Assembly (NCBI RefSeq): GCF_000199675.1
Contig: NC_014960.1
Coordinates: forward strand, 3,468,379 to 3,532,378
DNA length: 64,000 bases
Source of the DNA: Anaerolinea thermophila UNI-1
GTDB taxonomy: Bacteria; Chloroflexota; Anaerolineae; Anaerolineales; Anaerolineaceae
Direction of reading: 5' to 3'
Position 1 is the first letter of the stretch, and every line of letters starts with the position of its first letter. Below are positions 44,497-52,697 of this stretch, in pieces. Position numbers and translations under genes: made by a program. The notes under the pieces were generated by a model. That model saw only the letters and a program-made list of their open reading frames with translations. It was not told the DNA's origin and did not search any database.

Positions 44497-45141
44497 ATGA
44501 ATACCAACAAGCGCGTTTTTACCCGACTCAGCCTCGGGTTTTCCATCCTCTGGGCATTCAGCGGACTTGCCAGTATTCTGCTGGGATGGATGCTGAGTTG
44601 GGGATTGATGTTGATCGCGCGCGGGATTTTTGGAGATTACATTTATGTGAACGGCGTCCGCCACATTACCGAGGATTACTTTTTTTCGTGGGTCTTTTTC
44701 CCCCTGATAGGACTGCTTCAGGGCGGCATCCAGGCGCTGATTCTCCGCGAGGTGCACCCCCGTCCGGGCTTGTGGGCGCTGGTCACCCCTGCGGGGTGGA
44801 TTGCCGGGTTCATCGTCCTGCGCGTGGTATCCGAGTGGTTTTTTACCCGATGGACATCTTCAGAAAACTCCCCGTTTTACCTTTTGATTGTCTTTTTTAC
44901 ACTGGGAGTGTGCATCAGCCTGGCTCAGTGGCTTGTCCTGCGGCGCTGGGCGGCGCGGGCGGGGTGGTGGGTGCTGTTCAGCACGCTGGGCTGGGTGATT
45001 CTGCCCCTCTTTTCGGGAGAGTCCTTTAGCAGTGTGCTGGAACTGTTGCTCATCGGTTTACTGCCGAGCGTGGTTTGTCTGCCGGCGTTCTGGTTGATGT
45101 TCGACCGTGAACACAACGGACAGGCAGAGGCGCTTGCGTAG
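44497..45141 (+). CDS. Five- to six-helix membrane protein
   Basis: 214 residues, mostly hydrophobic with repeating segments around QGGIQALILREV and SLAQWLVLRRWAARAGWW. The two halves look alike, suggesting an internal duplication. No family assigned. GGAGG sits 4 nt before the ATG at 44497. Confidence 0.75.
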   Translation: MNTNKRVFTRLSLGFSILWAFSGLASILLGWMLSWGLMLIARGIFGDYIYVNGVRHITEDYFFSWVFFPLIGLLQGGIQALILREVHPRPGLWALVTPAGWIAGFIVLRVVSEWFFTRWTSSENSPFYLLIVFFTLGVCISLAQWLVLRRWAARAGWWVLFSTLGWVILPLFSGESFSSVLELLLIGLLPSVVCLPAFWLMFDREHNGQAEALA

Positions 45142-45385
45142 GGGTTCGGCGCAAAGGTCGCAAAGAGGGGGCGTGTCGTCCCAAGCGAGCGCAGGCAGTG
45201 CGGCGACCTCTCGCCAAGCCCTTCCCTCCCCAAACCTCAGGGCGCACCGTGCAGTCGCAGCGACACGGCTGTGTGTCATTGCGAGCAATCTCCTGGAGAG
45301 CCTCATCCCTCTGCCAGCCGTGCAGGGGGTTGCTTCGCCTCTTCGGCATGGCTCGGGGTACGCTGGCTTCGACTGGCTCAGCCAT
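45142..45385. repeat. Gap with dispersed intergenic repeats
   Basis: Contains GGCGCAAAGGTCGCAAAGAG (from about 45148) and, at about 45277-45345, GTCATTGCGAGCAATCTCC followed by GGAGAGCCTC, a member of the widespread CATTGCGAG-type bacterial intergenic repeats. No gene. Confidence 0.55.
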
Positions 45386-45443
45386 GAAAAAAAGCCGTCC
45401 CCCCGGGATGTCCTCGACAGGCGCGGACACCAAGGGGAACGGC
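45386..45443 (-). terminator. Terminator of the heliorhodopsin gene
   Basis: Minus-strand GCCGTTCCCC (45443-45434) pairs with GGGGGACGGC (45403-45394) and is followed by seven Ts. The long loop (about 30 nt) can itself fold. It begins 26 nt after the stop. Confidence 0.75.
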
Positions 45444-45469
45444 AGGCATTCTATTCAAATGCCGTCTCT

Positions 45470-46270
45470 TTACACCGGCGCGAGCGTTCCAAACCAGATG
45501 AGCCACGCCAGCACGGTCTTGGCGACCAGGCTCAGCACGATGTACACGCGCTCTCCAAAGAGATAATCGCGCCATTTGCCCACTTTCTTATACTGCAAAA
45601 CCATGTTGACGGCAAAGATGTTGAACATGACGAACAGCGTCGGCACGATGGCATAGACGAAGGCGGGGGGTTTGGCATCGCCGGAGTTGACCGCGCCCAC
45701 AAAGTACAGGAAGATGACAATCCACGGCACAATCCCCGCCAGACTGCCGTAAATGAACGCCATCCAGTCGGTTTTGGCGGTGTACTGGTTATGCTCTTCC
45801 ATGAGGATGCCGAACAGGTTCATCATGGCGTTGATGCCGAAGATGACGATGAGCGTGCCTAAGTCCCAGATGCCCACCAGCATGCCGATCAGCACAACCA
45901 TCAGCGAGGAACTGAGGGCATACTCGTAAAAGCGGATGGGGTTCTTGCCCTTTTTGAGATTCTCCACGTAGCGGTTGTAGCCGATGGTGGAGAGGTAGAA
46001 GTGCGCCACCGCCGAAATCAGCAGGAAAAGCGCCACTGCCGGGCCGAAAGGCAGTTCATAGAGCAGTTGCGGATTGGGCTTGAGGCTGAAGGTGGTGCGG
46101 TCAAAGGTCAGGTAGTTGGTGAAAATGGGGTAGGTGCGGTCGTTGCTGACCACCCACATGAAGATGCCCTGAATGAGGTGCAGAAAGCCCATGATGAGGT
46201 TGAAGCGGCGCAGTCCCGCAAAGGTGACGGGCTTGGCAGGTGCGGACTGCTGAACGGATGAAGTTTCCAT
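45470..46270 (-). CDS. Heliorhodopsin
   Basis: 266 residues, seven helices. The block RFYEYALSSSLMVVL in helix 3 and GKWRDYLFGERVYIVLSLVA near helix 7 are hallmarks of heliorhodopsins, not type I rhodopsins. K251 (LVAKTVLAW) should bind retinal as a Schiff base and E116 (FYEYALSSS) should be its counterion. Heliorhodopsins are light-sensing rather than strong ion pumps and sit with the N terminus inside. No retinal-synthesis gene is in the window. ATG 46270 has AAGGAG 10 nt upstream. Monocistronic, with its own promoter and terminator. Confidence 0.95.
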   Translation of the reverse strand: METSSVQQSAPAKPVTFAGLRRFNLIMGFLHLIQGIFMWVVSNDRTYPIFTNYLTFDRTTFSLKPNPQLLYELPFGPAVALFLLISAVAHFYLSTIGYNRYVENLKKGKNPIRFYEYALSSSLMVVLIGMLVGIWDLGTLIVIFGINAMMNLFGILMEEHNQYTAKTDWMAFIYGSLAGIVPWIVIFLYFVGAVNSGDAKPPAFVYAIVPTLFVMFNIFAVNMVLQYKKVGKWRDYLFGERVYIVLSLVAKTVLAWLIWFGTLAPV

Positions 46271-46334
46271 GAAAAAATAACTCCTTGATCTGTACGGAAT
46301 TGGGTTCATAAAGTCCAGGCTTTATCTGTTCTTG

Positions 46335-46363
46335 ATTGTACAGGCAGAGAATTGGGATGTAAA
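46335..46363 (-). promoter_or_regulatory. Promoter of the heliorhodopsin gene
   Basis: Minus-strand TTTACA (46358-46363), exactly 17 bp, TACAAT (46335-46340). Start expected near 46328, a leader of about 58 nt. Confidence 0.68.
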
Positions 46364-46467
46364 AACTTTGTATAATGTTTTGGAAATTCTGCTTGCATGC
46401 CCTCAGGCACGGTTGACAAGCCCTGTTGAGGGATGCGCAGGCTTTGGCGCGCTCAGCGTGCGGAGGG

Positions 46468-46499
46468 TTTCACCGCAAAGGCGCAAAGGACGCTAAGGG
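46468..46499 (+). repeat. Dispersed intergenic repeat copy
   Basis: TTTCACCGCAAAGGCGCAAA followed by GGACGCTAAGGG. The gap 46384-46533 holds nothing else recognisable. Confidence 0.6.
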
Positions 46500-46533
46500 A
46501 AGGGTGTACCCCGGCGAACTCGCCAAGCGGGTT

Positions 46534-47928
46534 TCAGCCAGCGGCTTCGCCGTCCTGCGCCGCGGCTTGCAAGCCCCTCAGCCCCAGCGCCACCATCCAG
46601 CCGGTAGAAACGATGAAATAGCCCGAAAGGAACACCGCTTCCATGAGATAACCCGCCGCGGGCAGGAAAAGCACCGCCAGCGCCAGTTTGCCCAGCATCG
46701 CCAGGAAACTGATGCGCAGAGCCTGATCGGCTTTGCCCTGCGAAAGCAACAGCAGACGACTCCAGAAGAAGGTATTGGCAACCCCGTAACCCACCAGAAG
46801 AATCATCAGCACGGGCAGGGCGGGCAGATACTCGGCTTTGTAGAGTTGAAAAGTGCGCCCGAAGAGGGCAATCGGGCTGAACAACAGGGCTTCGCCAAAC
46901 AGCGCCAGTCCCGCGCCTGCCAGCACGCTCCAGCCCCCGGCGATGAAACTCACCCGCCGCAGCAGGTTCTTCAGGCGCATCCACTCCCGCGCCGCCCACG
47001 CGCGGGTGATTTCGGGGTAAGTCGTGCCAATGAAGGGGTTGATGGGCATAATCAGCAGGTTGACTACCTGCAGGGCAATCTTGTAGTACCCGGCAATCTG
47101 CGGACCGAAGAAGAAACCCACCAGCGGCACTTCGCTGTCGCGGGCAATCAGGTTAATGGTGCCGCTGAAGTTGGTGCTGATGCCAAAGCGCACCAGTTCC
47201 TTCCACGGCGGCAACAGCGCAAAGGATGCCCGCCACCAGTCCCTGCCCAGCACGTGCCCCGCCCAGTAAAGCGCCAGCCCCACCGGTCCCAGCCCGAGGA
47301 TGACCTTGCCCAGCAGGTACGCCCATAACACTTCCAGCAGACCGCCGCCGGTGAGCGCGGCATGCACGATGATGAGCGCCACCAGCACGCTCTGCGCCAG
47401 GTTGATGAGCGCCTGACTGCGGAAATGCCCGGTCACCTGCAGGACGCCGGTGGACGTTTCGTTGACCAGGTTGGCGAGGATAGACCCGCCGTACAGGATG
47501 AAAAGCGGGGTCAGGCTGGCATCTTTGGCGAAGTAACGCGCCCCAACCGGCGCCAGCGCCAGCAGGGCAAGGAAGGCAAACAGCGATGCCGCACCTTCAA
47601 TCAGCGCGGCGGCTTTGACCACGGCGGCGGCGCGGGCTTTATCGCGCTGAGCCAGGGCTTCGCCCATGTAGCGCACCACCACATCGTTCATGCGGAAGGA
47701 AAACAGGCGGTTGACGTCGGTGACGAAACCGGTGAGGATGCCCAGCGTGCCGAACACGCTGGCGCCCAGCAGGTTGGCGGTGACGATGCCCAGCACCGCG
47801 GCAATGACGTTGCTGATGAACAGGTAAGCCGAGTTGCGCACCACCCGCCTCAGCAGGCGGTCTTCGGCAAAGGCGCGCGCCCGCCCCCACAGGCGGGTAA
47901 TCAGTCGGTGAGGATGTCCTTCGCCCAC
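46534..47928 (-). CDS. Polysaccharide flippase (Wzx/RfbX-like)
   Basis: 464 residues, about 12-14 helices, MOP-superfamily pattern (NSAYLFISNVIAAVLGIVTA at the start, GRDWWRASF-type loop midway). It should move lipid-linked sugars or teichoic-type precursors outward. GTG start at 47928 overlaps the end of the epimerase gene by 28 nt. It is the distal gene of a run with epimerase and UDP-sugar dehydrogenase, a surface polysaccharide set. Confidence 0.88.
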   Translation of the reverse strand: MGEGHPHRLITRLWGRARAFAEDRLLRRVVRNSAYLFISNVIAAVLGIVTANLLGASVFGTLGILTGFVTDVNRLFSFRMNDVVVRYMGEALAQRDKARAAAVVKAAALIEGAASLFAFLALLALAPVGARYFAKDASLTPLFILYGGSILANLVNETSTGVLQVTGHFRSQALINLAQSVLVALIIVHAALTGGGLLEVLWAYLLGKVILGLGPVGLALYWAGHVLGRDWWRASFALLPPWKELVRFGISTNFSGTINLIARDSEVPLVGFFFGPQIAGYYKIALQVVNLLIMPINPFIGTTYPEITRAWAAREWMRLKNLLRRVSFIAGGWSVLAGAGLALFGEALLFSPIALFGRTFQLYKAEYLPALPVLMILLVGYGVANTFFWSRLLLLSQGKADQALRISFLAMLGKLALAVLFLPAAGYLMEAVFLSGYFIVSTGWMVALGLRGLQAAAQDGEAAG

Positions 47929-48878
47929 GAACGCTCCGCCATGTACCAGTCCACCAGCCGGCGCATGCCCTCATCCAGCCCCACCTGCGGCTCCCAGCCC
48001 AGCAGGGCGCGGGCTTTGCTCACATCGGCTTGATTGGCGAGCATATCGGCGCGGTGCGCCGGGTGGCGCACCACCTGCGCCTTGCGTCCGATGTACTGCT
48101 CCAGCCGGGCAATCATCTGATTGATGGTGATGACCTCATGCCCGCCCAGATTGATGATTTCAAATCCCAGCGGCTTCAGCCCCAGAAGGGTGCCGCGGGC
48201 AATGTCGTCCACGTAGGTAAAGCCGCGCGACTGCTCGCCGTCGCCGTTGAGATGCACCGGACGCCCTTCGGTAATCCACTGGGTAAAGCGGAACATGACC
48301 ATGTCGGGACGTCCTGCCGGTCCGTACACGGTGAAATAACGGAAGATGGTCACATCCAGCCCGTAGAGGAAATGGTAGGCGTGGCAGAGGGCTTCGGCGC
48401 CCTTCTTGCTGGCGGAGTAAGGCTGAAGAGGGCGGTCGCTGGGAGCGTCTTCGGGGGTGGGCAGGGGAGCATTCTCGCCGTAGATGCTGGACGTGGACGC
48501 CAGAATGAACTTGTTCACCCCGTAGCGGCGGGCGGCTTCCAGCAGGTTGAGCGTGCCGGTGATGTTGGTCTCCACGAACACCCAGGGGTCTTCCACCGAG
48601 GCGCGCACGCCTGCCCGAGCCGCCAGATTGATGATGCCGTCCAGCGGCGCGCTGGCTTGCACCAGCGCATCCACCCCGCGCCGGTCGCTGATATCCATGC
48701 CGTGAAAGGTGAAGTTCTCGCGCGGGAGCAGGCGGTTCAGGCGGTAGTGCTTGAGGCGCACGTCGTAGGCGGTGCAGAGATTGTCCACCCCAATCACTTC
48801 ATCGCCCCGTTCCAAGAGCATTTCGCACACGCGGGCGGCAATGAACCCCGCCGCGCCGGTGACCAGATAGCGCGCCAT
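47901..48878 (-). CDS. NAD-dependent UDP-sugar epimerase (SDR family)
   Basis: 325 residues, extended SDR. Rossmann motif TGAAGFIA, catalytic Ser-x24-Tyr-x3-Lys (STSSIYGEN and YSASK). Most like UDP-glucuronate or UDP-GlcNAc/glucose 4-epimerases, which fits the dehydrogenase gene directly upstream. Start overlaps the dehydrogenase stop as TAATG. Confidence 0.92.
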   Translation of the reverse strand: MARYLVTGAAGFIAARVCEMLLERGDEVIGVDNLCTAYDVRLKHYRLNRLLPRENFTFHGMDISDRRGVDALVQASAPLDGIINLAARAGVRASVEDPWVFVETNITGTLNLLEAARRYGVNKFILASTSSIYGENAPLPTPEDAPSDRPLQPYSASKKGAEALCHAYHFLYGLDVTIFRYFTVYGPAGRPDMVMFRFTQWITEGRPVHLNGDGEQSRGFTYVDDIARGTLLGLKPLGFEIINLGGHEVITINQMIARLEQYIGRKAQVVRHPAHRADMLANQADVSKARALLGWEPQVGLDEGMRRLVDWYMAERSWAKDILTD

Positions 48879-50194
48879 TACAGCCTCACCACCCTGGGAT
48901 GATTCTTGCCCGCCGCGCCGAGGGCGTTGCGCGTGTCCACAATCAACTGCGCCGCATCCAGAATGGCGGGGTAGTCGTACACCTTGTGGTTGGTGACGAT
49001 GACCACCGCATCCGCCCAGCGCACCGCGCTCATCAGGTCGGGTTCGGAGCGCATCTCCCAGCCGTCATGCTGGAAGTGGGGAATGTATGGGTCGTGGTAG
49101 CGCACCTCGGCGCCCTTTTGCTGGAGCAGGTGGATGACATCCAGCGCCGGGCTTTCGCGCATGTCGTCAATATCGGGCTTGTAAGCCACCCCCAGGACGA
49201 GGATTTTACTGCCCTTCACCGGCTTGCCGCGGTCGTTGAGGGCATCCTGCACCTTGCCCACGGCGAAGCGCGGCATGTTGGTGTTGATTTCCGATGCCAG
49301 TTCGATGAAGCGGGCGTTGTAGTTGAGGGCTTTCATCTTCCACGAGAGGTACAGCGGGTCAATCGGGATGCAGTGCCCGCCCAGACCGGGTCCGGGGGTA
49401 AATTTCATAAAACCAAAGGGCTTGGTGGCGGCGGCGTCAATCACTTCCCACACGTCCACGCCCAGGCGGTCGCACATGATCGCCAGTTCGTTGACCAGCC
49501 CGATGTTAATCATGCGGAAGGTGTTTTCCAGCAGTTTTGCCAGTTCGGCAACCTCGGTGGACGAGACACGCACCACCGTATCCAGGGCTTGGGCATACCA
49601 CGCCGCGGCAACGTCCGAGCAGTTCTCGGTGATACCCCCCACCACCTTGGGGGTGTTCTTGGTGGTCCAGTCCTTGCGCCCGGGGTCCACCCGTTCGGGC
49701 GAAAAGGCAATGAAGATGTCCTCGCCGGCTTTGAGGTTGGAAGCGCCCGTCAGGCGCGGCAGGACCATCTCCCGCGTGGTGCCGGGGTAGGTGGACGATT
49801 CCAGCACCACCACCATGCCGGGATGCACGTAGGGCGCCAACCCGTCGGTGGCGGAGATAATGTACGAGAGATCGGGGTCGCCGGTTTTGCGCAGGGGGGT
49901 AGGCACGCAGATGCTCACCGCATCGGCTTCGCGGCACACCGAAAAGTCGGTGGTGGCGTCCAGTTTACCGGCTTTGACCAGCGCCGCCACCGTCTCGGAC
50001 GGCACGTCCAGCACGTAACTTTCGCCGCGGCGGATTTTCTCCACCTTCTCAGGGACAAGGTCCACGCCGATCACCTGAAAGCCGGCTTCGGCAAAGACGG
50101 TTGCCAGCGGCAGTCCCACATAGCCCAGCCCCAGCACGGCTACTTTCGCGGTGCGGTTCTGGAACTTTTCCAGCAGTTGCTCTTTGGTGCTCAT
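48878..50194 (-). CDS. UDP-sugar 6-dehydrogenase (WecC/TviB-like)
   Basis: 438 residues. Oxidises C6 of a UDP-hexose twice to a uronate. NAD motif VAVLGLGYVGLPLA, catalytic Cys in GLGGHCIPIDPLYLSWK, and the family's C-terminal domain are present. The IPIDPLYLSW version suggests the UDP-N-acetyl-hexosamine dehydrogenase group, though the substrate is not certain. First gene of the polysaccharide set; ends TAATG with the epimerase. Confidence 0.93.
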   Translation of the reverse strand: MSTKEQLLEKFQNRTAKVAVLGLGYVGLPLATVFAEAGFQVIGVDLVPEKVEKIRRGESYVLDVPSETVAALVKAGKLDATTDFSVCREADAVSICVPTPLRKTGDPDLSYIISATDGLAPYVHPGMVVVLESSTYPGTTREMVLPRLTGASNLKAGEDIFIAFSPERVDPGRKDWTTKNTPKVVGGITENCSDVAAAWYAQALDTVVRVSSTEVAELAKLLENTFRMINIGLVNELAIMCDRLGVDVWEVIDAAATKPFGFMKFTPGPGLGGHCIPIDPLYLSWKMKALNYNARFIELASEINTNMPRFAVGKVQDALNDRGKPVKGSKILVLGVAYKPDIDDMRESPALDVIHLLQQKGAEVRYHDPYIPHFQHDGWEMRSEPDLMSAVRWADAVVIVTNHKVYDYPAILDAAQLIVDTRNALGAAGKNHPRVVRL

Positions 50195-50213
50195 GGCAAT
50201 ACAATCCCCCCTT

Positions 50214-50867
50214 CTAGAATAATGAGAGTTGAGTGGGTTGATCTTTCGCCGGGGTCTCCCCGGTTTTTTCTTCTACTGCTATCGGCTTCTCCGCCGCCTG
50301 CATACGCTGACGGGCCGCCTGCACGTACTCGCTCAGGCGGGCAAAGTCGCGCTCCACACTGGCTTTGAGCGAGGGCTGATGCAGTGCCGCGGCGGGGTGG
50401 AACATGGGCACAATCAGCCGGCCGTTGCGCCAGAAAGACTGCCCATGCACCTCGCTGATTTTGACCCCCGGCAGGAATTTTGCCATGGAGAAGCGCCCCA
50501 GGGTGACAATCACCTTGGGGCTGATGGCTTCAATCTGCCGCTCCAGGTAGGCGTTGCAGGCTTCCAGTTCCTCGGGTTGCGGGTCGCGGTTGCCCGGCGG
50601 GCGGCACTTCACCACGTTGGTGATGAACACGTCTTTGCGGGCAATGCCGCATTTTTCCAGCAGTTCATCCAGAAACTTGCCCGCCGCGCCCACGAAGGGA
50701 CGTCCCTGCTCGTTTTCGTAAAAGCCGGGTCCTTCGCCAATCATCATGATTTCTGCCTGCGCGGGACCTTCGCCCGGCACGGCTTTCTTGCGCGAGTAGT
50801 GCAGTTGACAGCGTTTGCATTCGCTGACCTGTTGGGCAATCTCTTTCAGGATTTGATCGGGTTGCAC
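50214..50867 (-). CDS. Family 4 (Fe-S) uracil-DNA glycosylase with clamp-binding tail
   Basis: 217 residues. Removes uracil from DNA. The four cluster cysteines are C17, C20, C88 and C104; motif 1 is GEGPGFYENEQGRPFVG and motif 2 FHPAAAL. After the catalytic domain a Lys/Glu/Pro-rich tail of about 40 residues ends exactly in QLSLF, the canonical bacterial sliding-clamp-binding pentapeptide (QL[SD]LF). GTG start with GGAGGTGA upstream, 22-nt overlap with rimI. Confidence 0.95.
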   Translation of the reverse strand: MQPDQILKEIAQQVSECKRCQLHYSRKKAVPGEGPAQAEIMMIGEGPGFYENEQGRPFVGAAGKFLDELLEKCGIARKDVFITNVVKCRPPGNRDPQPEELEACNAYLERQIEAISPKVIVTLGRFSMAKFLPGVKISEVHGQSFWRNGRLIVPMFHPAAALHQPSLKASVERDFARLSEYVQAARQRMQAAEKPIAVEEKTGETPAKDQPTQLSLF

Positions 50868-51397
50868 CTCTCACCTCCACTTGGGTTGGGTTCTGCCCTA
50901 TCCGCCATCCGCCGGAGCACCTCTTCATCCAGCGGTTTGAGGCTCATCAACAGGGCATCTTCCTGATTGTCCTGATAATACTTCGGGCGCACCCCCTCCA
51001 CCCGAAAGCCAAAAGACTCATACAGGCGTTGCGCGGCGGTGTTGCTCCGCCGCACTTCCAGAAACGCCATGCGCGCCCCGCGGCGATAGCCTTCTTGCAA
51101 GCCCTCCATCAGCAAACGGCAGGCAATGCCCATGCGCCGGAAATCGGGATGCACAGCGATGGTGGCGATGTGGACTTCGTCGAGGATGATCCAGTTGACC
51201 ATCATGCCAACAATGCGTCGCGAGCCGTCGGGGAAAAGCGCCTCGGCAACCCACGGCGAGGAGGCCGTGTTTTCGGTGACCTCGAAACGGTAACTGCGCT
51301 CGGACCACGGCAAACGGAACGAGAGCACGTCCAGGGCGTGCACCTCGGGGATATCCTCCACCTGCATCGGACGAATGCGAATCTCCGCCGGAGTCAC
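50846..51397 (-). CDS. rimI: Ribosomal-protein alanine acetyltransferase
   Basis: 183 residues, GNAT fold. Acetyl-CoA site HPDFRRMGIACRLL (R/Q-x-x-G-x-A) and the RimI block LEVRRSNTAAQRLYESFGF are clear. GTG start overlaps the tsaB stop as GTGA. Adjacent to tsaB and tsaE, the usual bacterial arrangement. Confidence 0.92.
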   Translation of the reverse strand: MTPAEIRIRPMQVEDIPEVHALDVLSFRLPWSERSYRFEVTENTASSPWVAEALFPDGSRRIVGMMVNWIILDEVHIATIAVHPDFRRMGIACRLLMEGLQEGYRRGARMAFLEVRRSNTAAQRLYESFGFRVEGVRPKYYQDNQEDALLMSLKPLDEEVLRRMADRAEPNPSGGERCNPIKS

Positions 51398-52068
51398 GAC
51401 GGAATGACCTCCCCCACATGAAGGTAAATGGGCGCCAGACTGATGGGGTCGTCCACCTTGCCGGCCTGAAAGCGCTCCCAAGCCAGTTCTGCCAGGAACG
51501 AGGGGCGGCGGGTGGAGAGCGCCGGAGATGCCAGCAGGACGTTGCCACGCTTGCGCTTGAGCAGGTCGCGTTCTTCGGGGGTCAGTTCACCCGCCACTAA
51601 GGTAGGTTCCTGAATCTGCTCCGCCAGCGCCGCCGCGGTGATGATTTGCGGCTCGCCCTGGGCTTTCCAGCGCCCCTTGACCGCACGGTACCACACCAGC
51701 GCTAGCCTGCCGCGCCCGGCTTGCAGGACGGCGGCAAGGGGAAATTCCTGCACGGGCAGGGCTTCGGCAAGGAAATCCAGCGTGGGAATGCCGACAATGG
51801 GCTTGCGCAGGGTCAGCGCCATGCCCTTGACCAGCGCCAGCCCGATGCGCAGGCTGGTGAACGAACCGGGTCCCAGCGCGGCGGCAAAGCAGTCAATTTG
51901 CTCCATGCGCGCCCCCGACTGCTCCAGCAGGCGCTGAATGGCGGGGGCGGTCTCCACGGTGTGATGTCCGCGGGTCAGCCAGGTCATCTCGCCGAGCACG
52001 CGCGCGCCGTCGTAGAGCGCCAGCCCGGTCCACTGTGTCGAGGTATCCACTGCCAGCAGAAGGCTCAT
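51394..52068 (-). CDS. tsaB: tRNA t6A synthesis protein TsaB
   Basis: 224 residues, ASKHA fold: LLLAVDTSTQWTGLALYDG, then HHTVETAPAIQRLL and GPGSFTSLRIGLALVKGMAL. TsaB is the scaffold partner of TsaD and TsaE for threonylcarbamoyl-adenosine at position 37 of tRNAs. Start overlaps the tsaE stop (ATGA). tsaD is not in the window. Confidence 0.95.
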   Translation of the reverse strand: MSLLLAVDTSTQWTGLALYDGARVLGEMTWLTRGHHTVETAPAIQRLLEQSGARMEQIDCFAAALGPGSFTSLRIGLALVKGMALTLRKPIVGIPTLDFLAEALPVQEFPLAAVLQAGRGRLALVWYRAVKGRWKAQGEPQIITAAALAEQIQEPTLVAGELTPEERDLLKRKRGNVLLASPALSTRRPSFLAELAWERFQAGKVDDPISLAPIYLHVGEVIPS

Positions 52069-52559
52069 ACCCTCACCACCTTCTGGCGAAATTCGTTGAG
52101 CAGGGCATCGTAACGTGTGCCGCGGCTCTGAAAGAGCAGATGGCGCTGTTCCTCTTCAACATAGCGCAGGGAGACCCACAAACACTCCGCAGGAAGCGCG
52201 GGCTGAATGTGTTCGGGCCATTCGACCACCAGCACGCCGCATTCCAGCATACGCTCAAAGTCCAGTTCTTCGGCTTCTTCCACGTTGGTCAGGCGGTAAG
52301 CGTCCAGATGAAAGAGACAGGCGCCATCGGCGCGGCGGTACTCGTTGACGAGGATAAAGGTGGGGCTGGAAACGGGATCGAGCGAGCCCCAGCCCTGCGC
52401 CATGCCCTGCACCAGGGTGGTCTTGCCGCTCCCCAGGTCGCCGGAGAGGCAAACCAGGTCGCCTACATTTAAGAGCATGCCCAGACGACCGCCCAGGCGG
52501 CGGGTCTGCTCGGCACTGCGGCTGAAGAACTCGAAAGTGCGCGCGTCCAGAATCGGCAT
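52065..52559 (-). CDS. tsaE: tRNA t6A synthesis ATPase TsaE
   Basis: 164 residues. P-loop GDLGSGKTT, the SSPTF block after it, HLDAYR and VVEWPEH are all family hallmarks. The ATG at 52559 is chosen by family alignment and by a TATAAT box ending 6 nt upstream (likely leaderless); no ribosome site is present. First gene of the tsaE-tsaB-rimI-udg run. Confidence 0.95.
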   Translation of the reverse strand: MPILDARTFEFFSRSAEQTRRLGGRLGMLLNVGDLVCLSGDLGSGKTTLVQGMAQGWGSLDPVSSPTFILVNEYRRADGACLFHLDAYRLTNVEEAEELDFERMLECGVLVVEWPEHIQPALPAECLWVSLRYVEEEQRHLLFQSRGTRYDALLNEFRQKVVRV

Positions 52560-52565
52560 GGTCAA

Positions 52566-52574
52566 ATTATAGCA
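52566..52574 (-). promoter_or_regulatory. Extended -10 for leaderless tsaE
   Basis: TGCTATAAT on the minus strand (extended -10) with 6 nt to the ATG, so transcription should begin at or next to the start codon. Confidence 0.6.
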
Positions 52575-52611
52575 CGGGGCGCGCCCTTCGGCACGGCTCG
52601 GCAAACACATC

Positions 52612-52638
52612 CGCCCCCCAGGCAACGCCGAGGGGGCG
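52612..52638. repeat. GC hairpin between tsaE and the restriction operon
   Basis: CGCCCCC and GGGGGCG around a 13-nt loop. Downstream of the helicase gene on the minus strand; T run is poor, so a terminator role is only possible. Confidence 0.4.
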
Positions 52639-52697
52639 TTAAAGCACTCACCACCGCCAGAGCGGGAAGGACAGGTGCAATACTCTGTATACTGGTC

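Noticed and set aside
48899..50368. 489-codon open frame on the plus strand
   Set aside because: Antisense to the UDP-sugar dehydrogenase, which has intact NAD and catalytic motifs.
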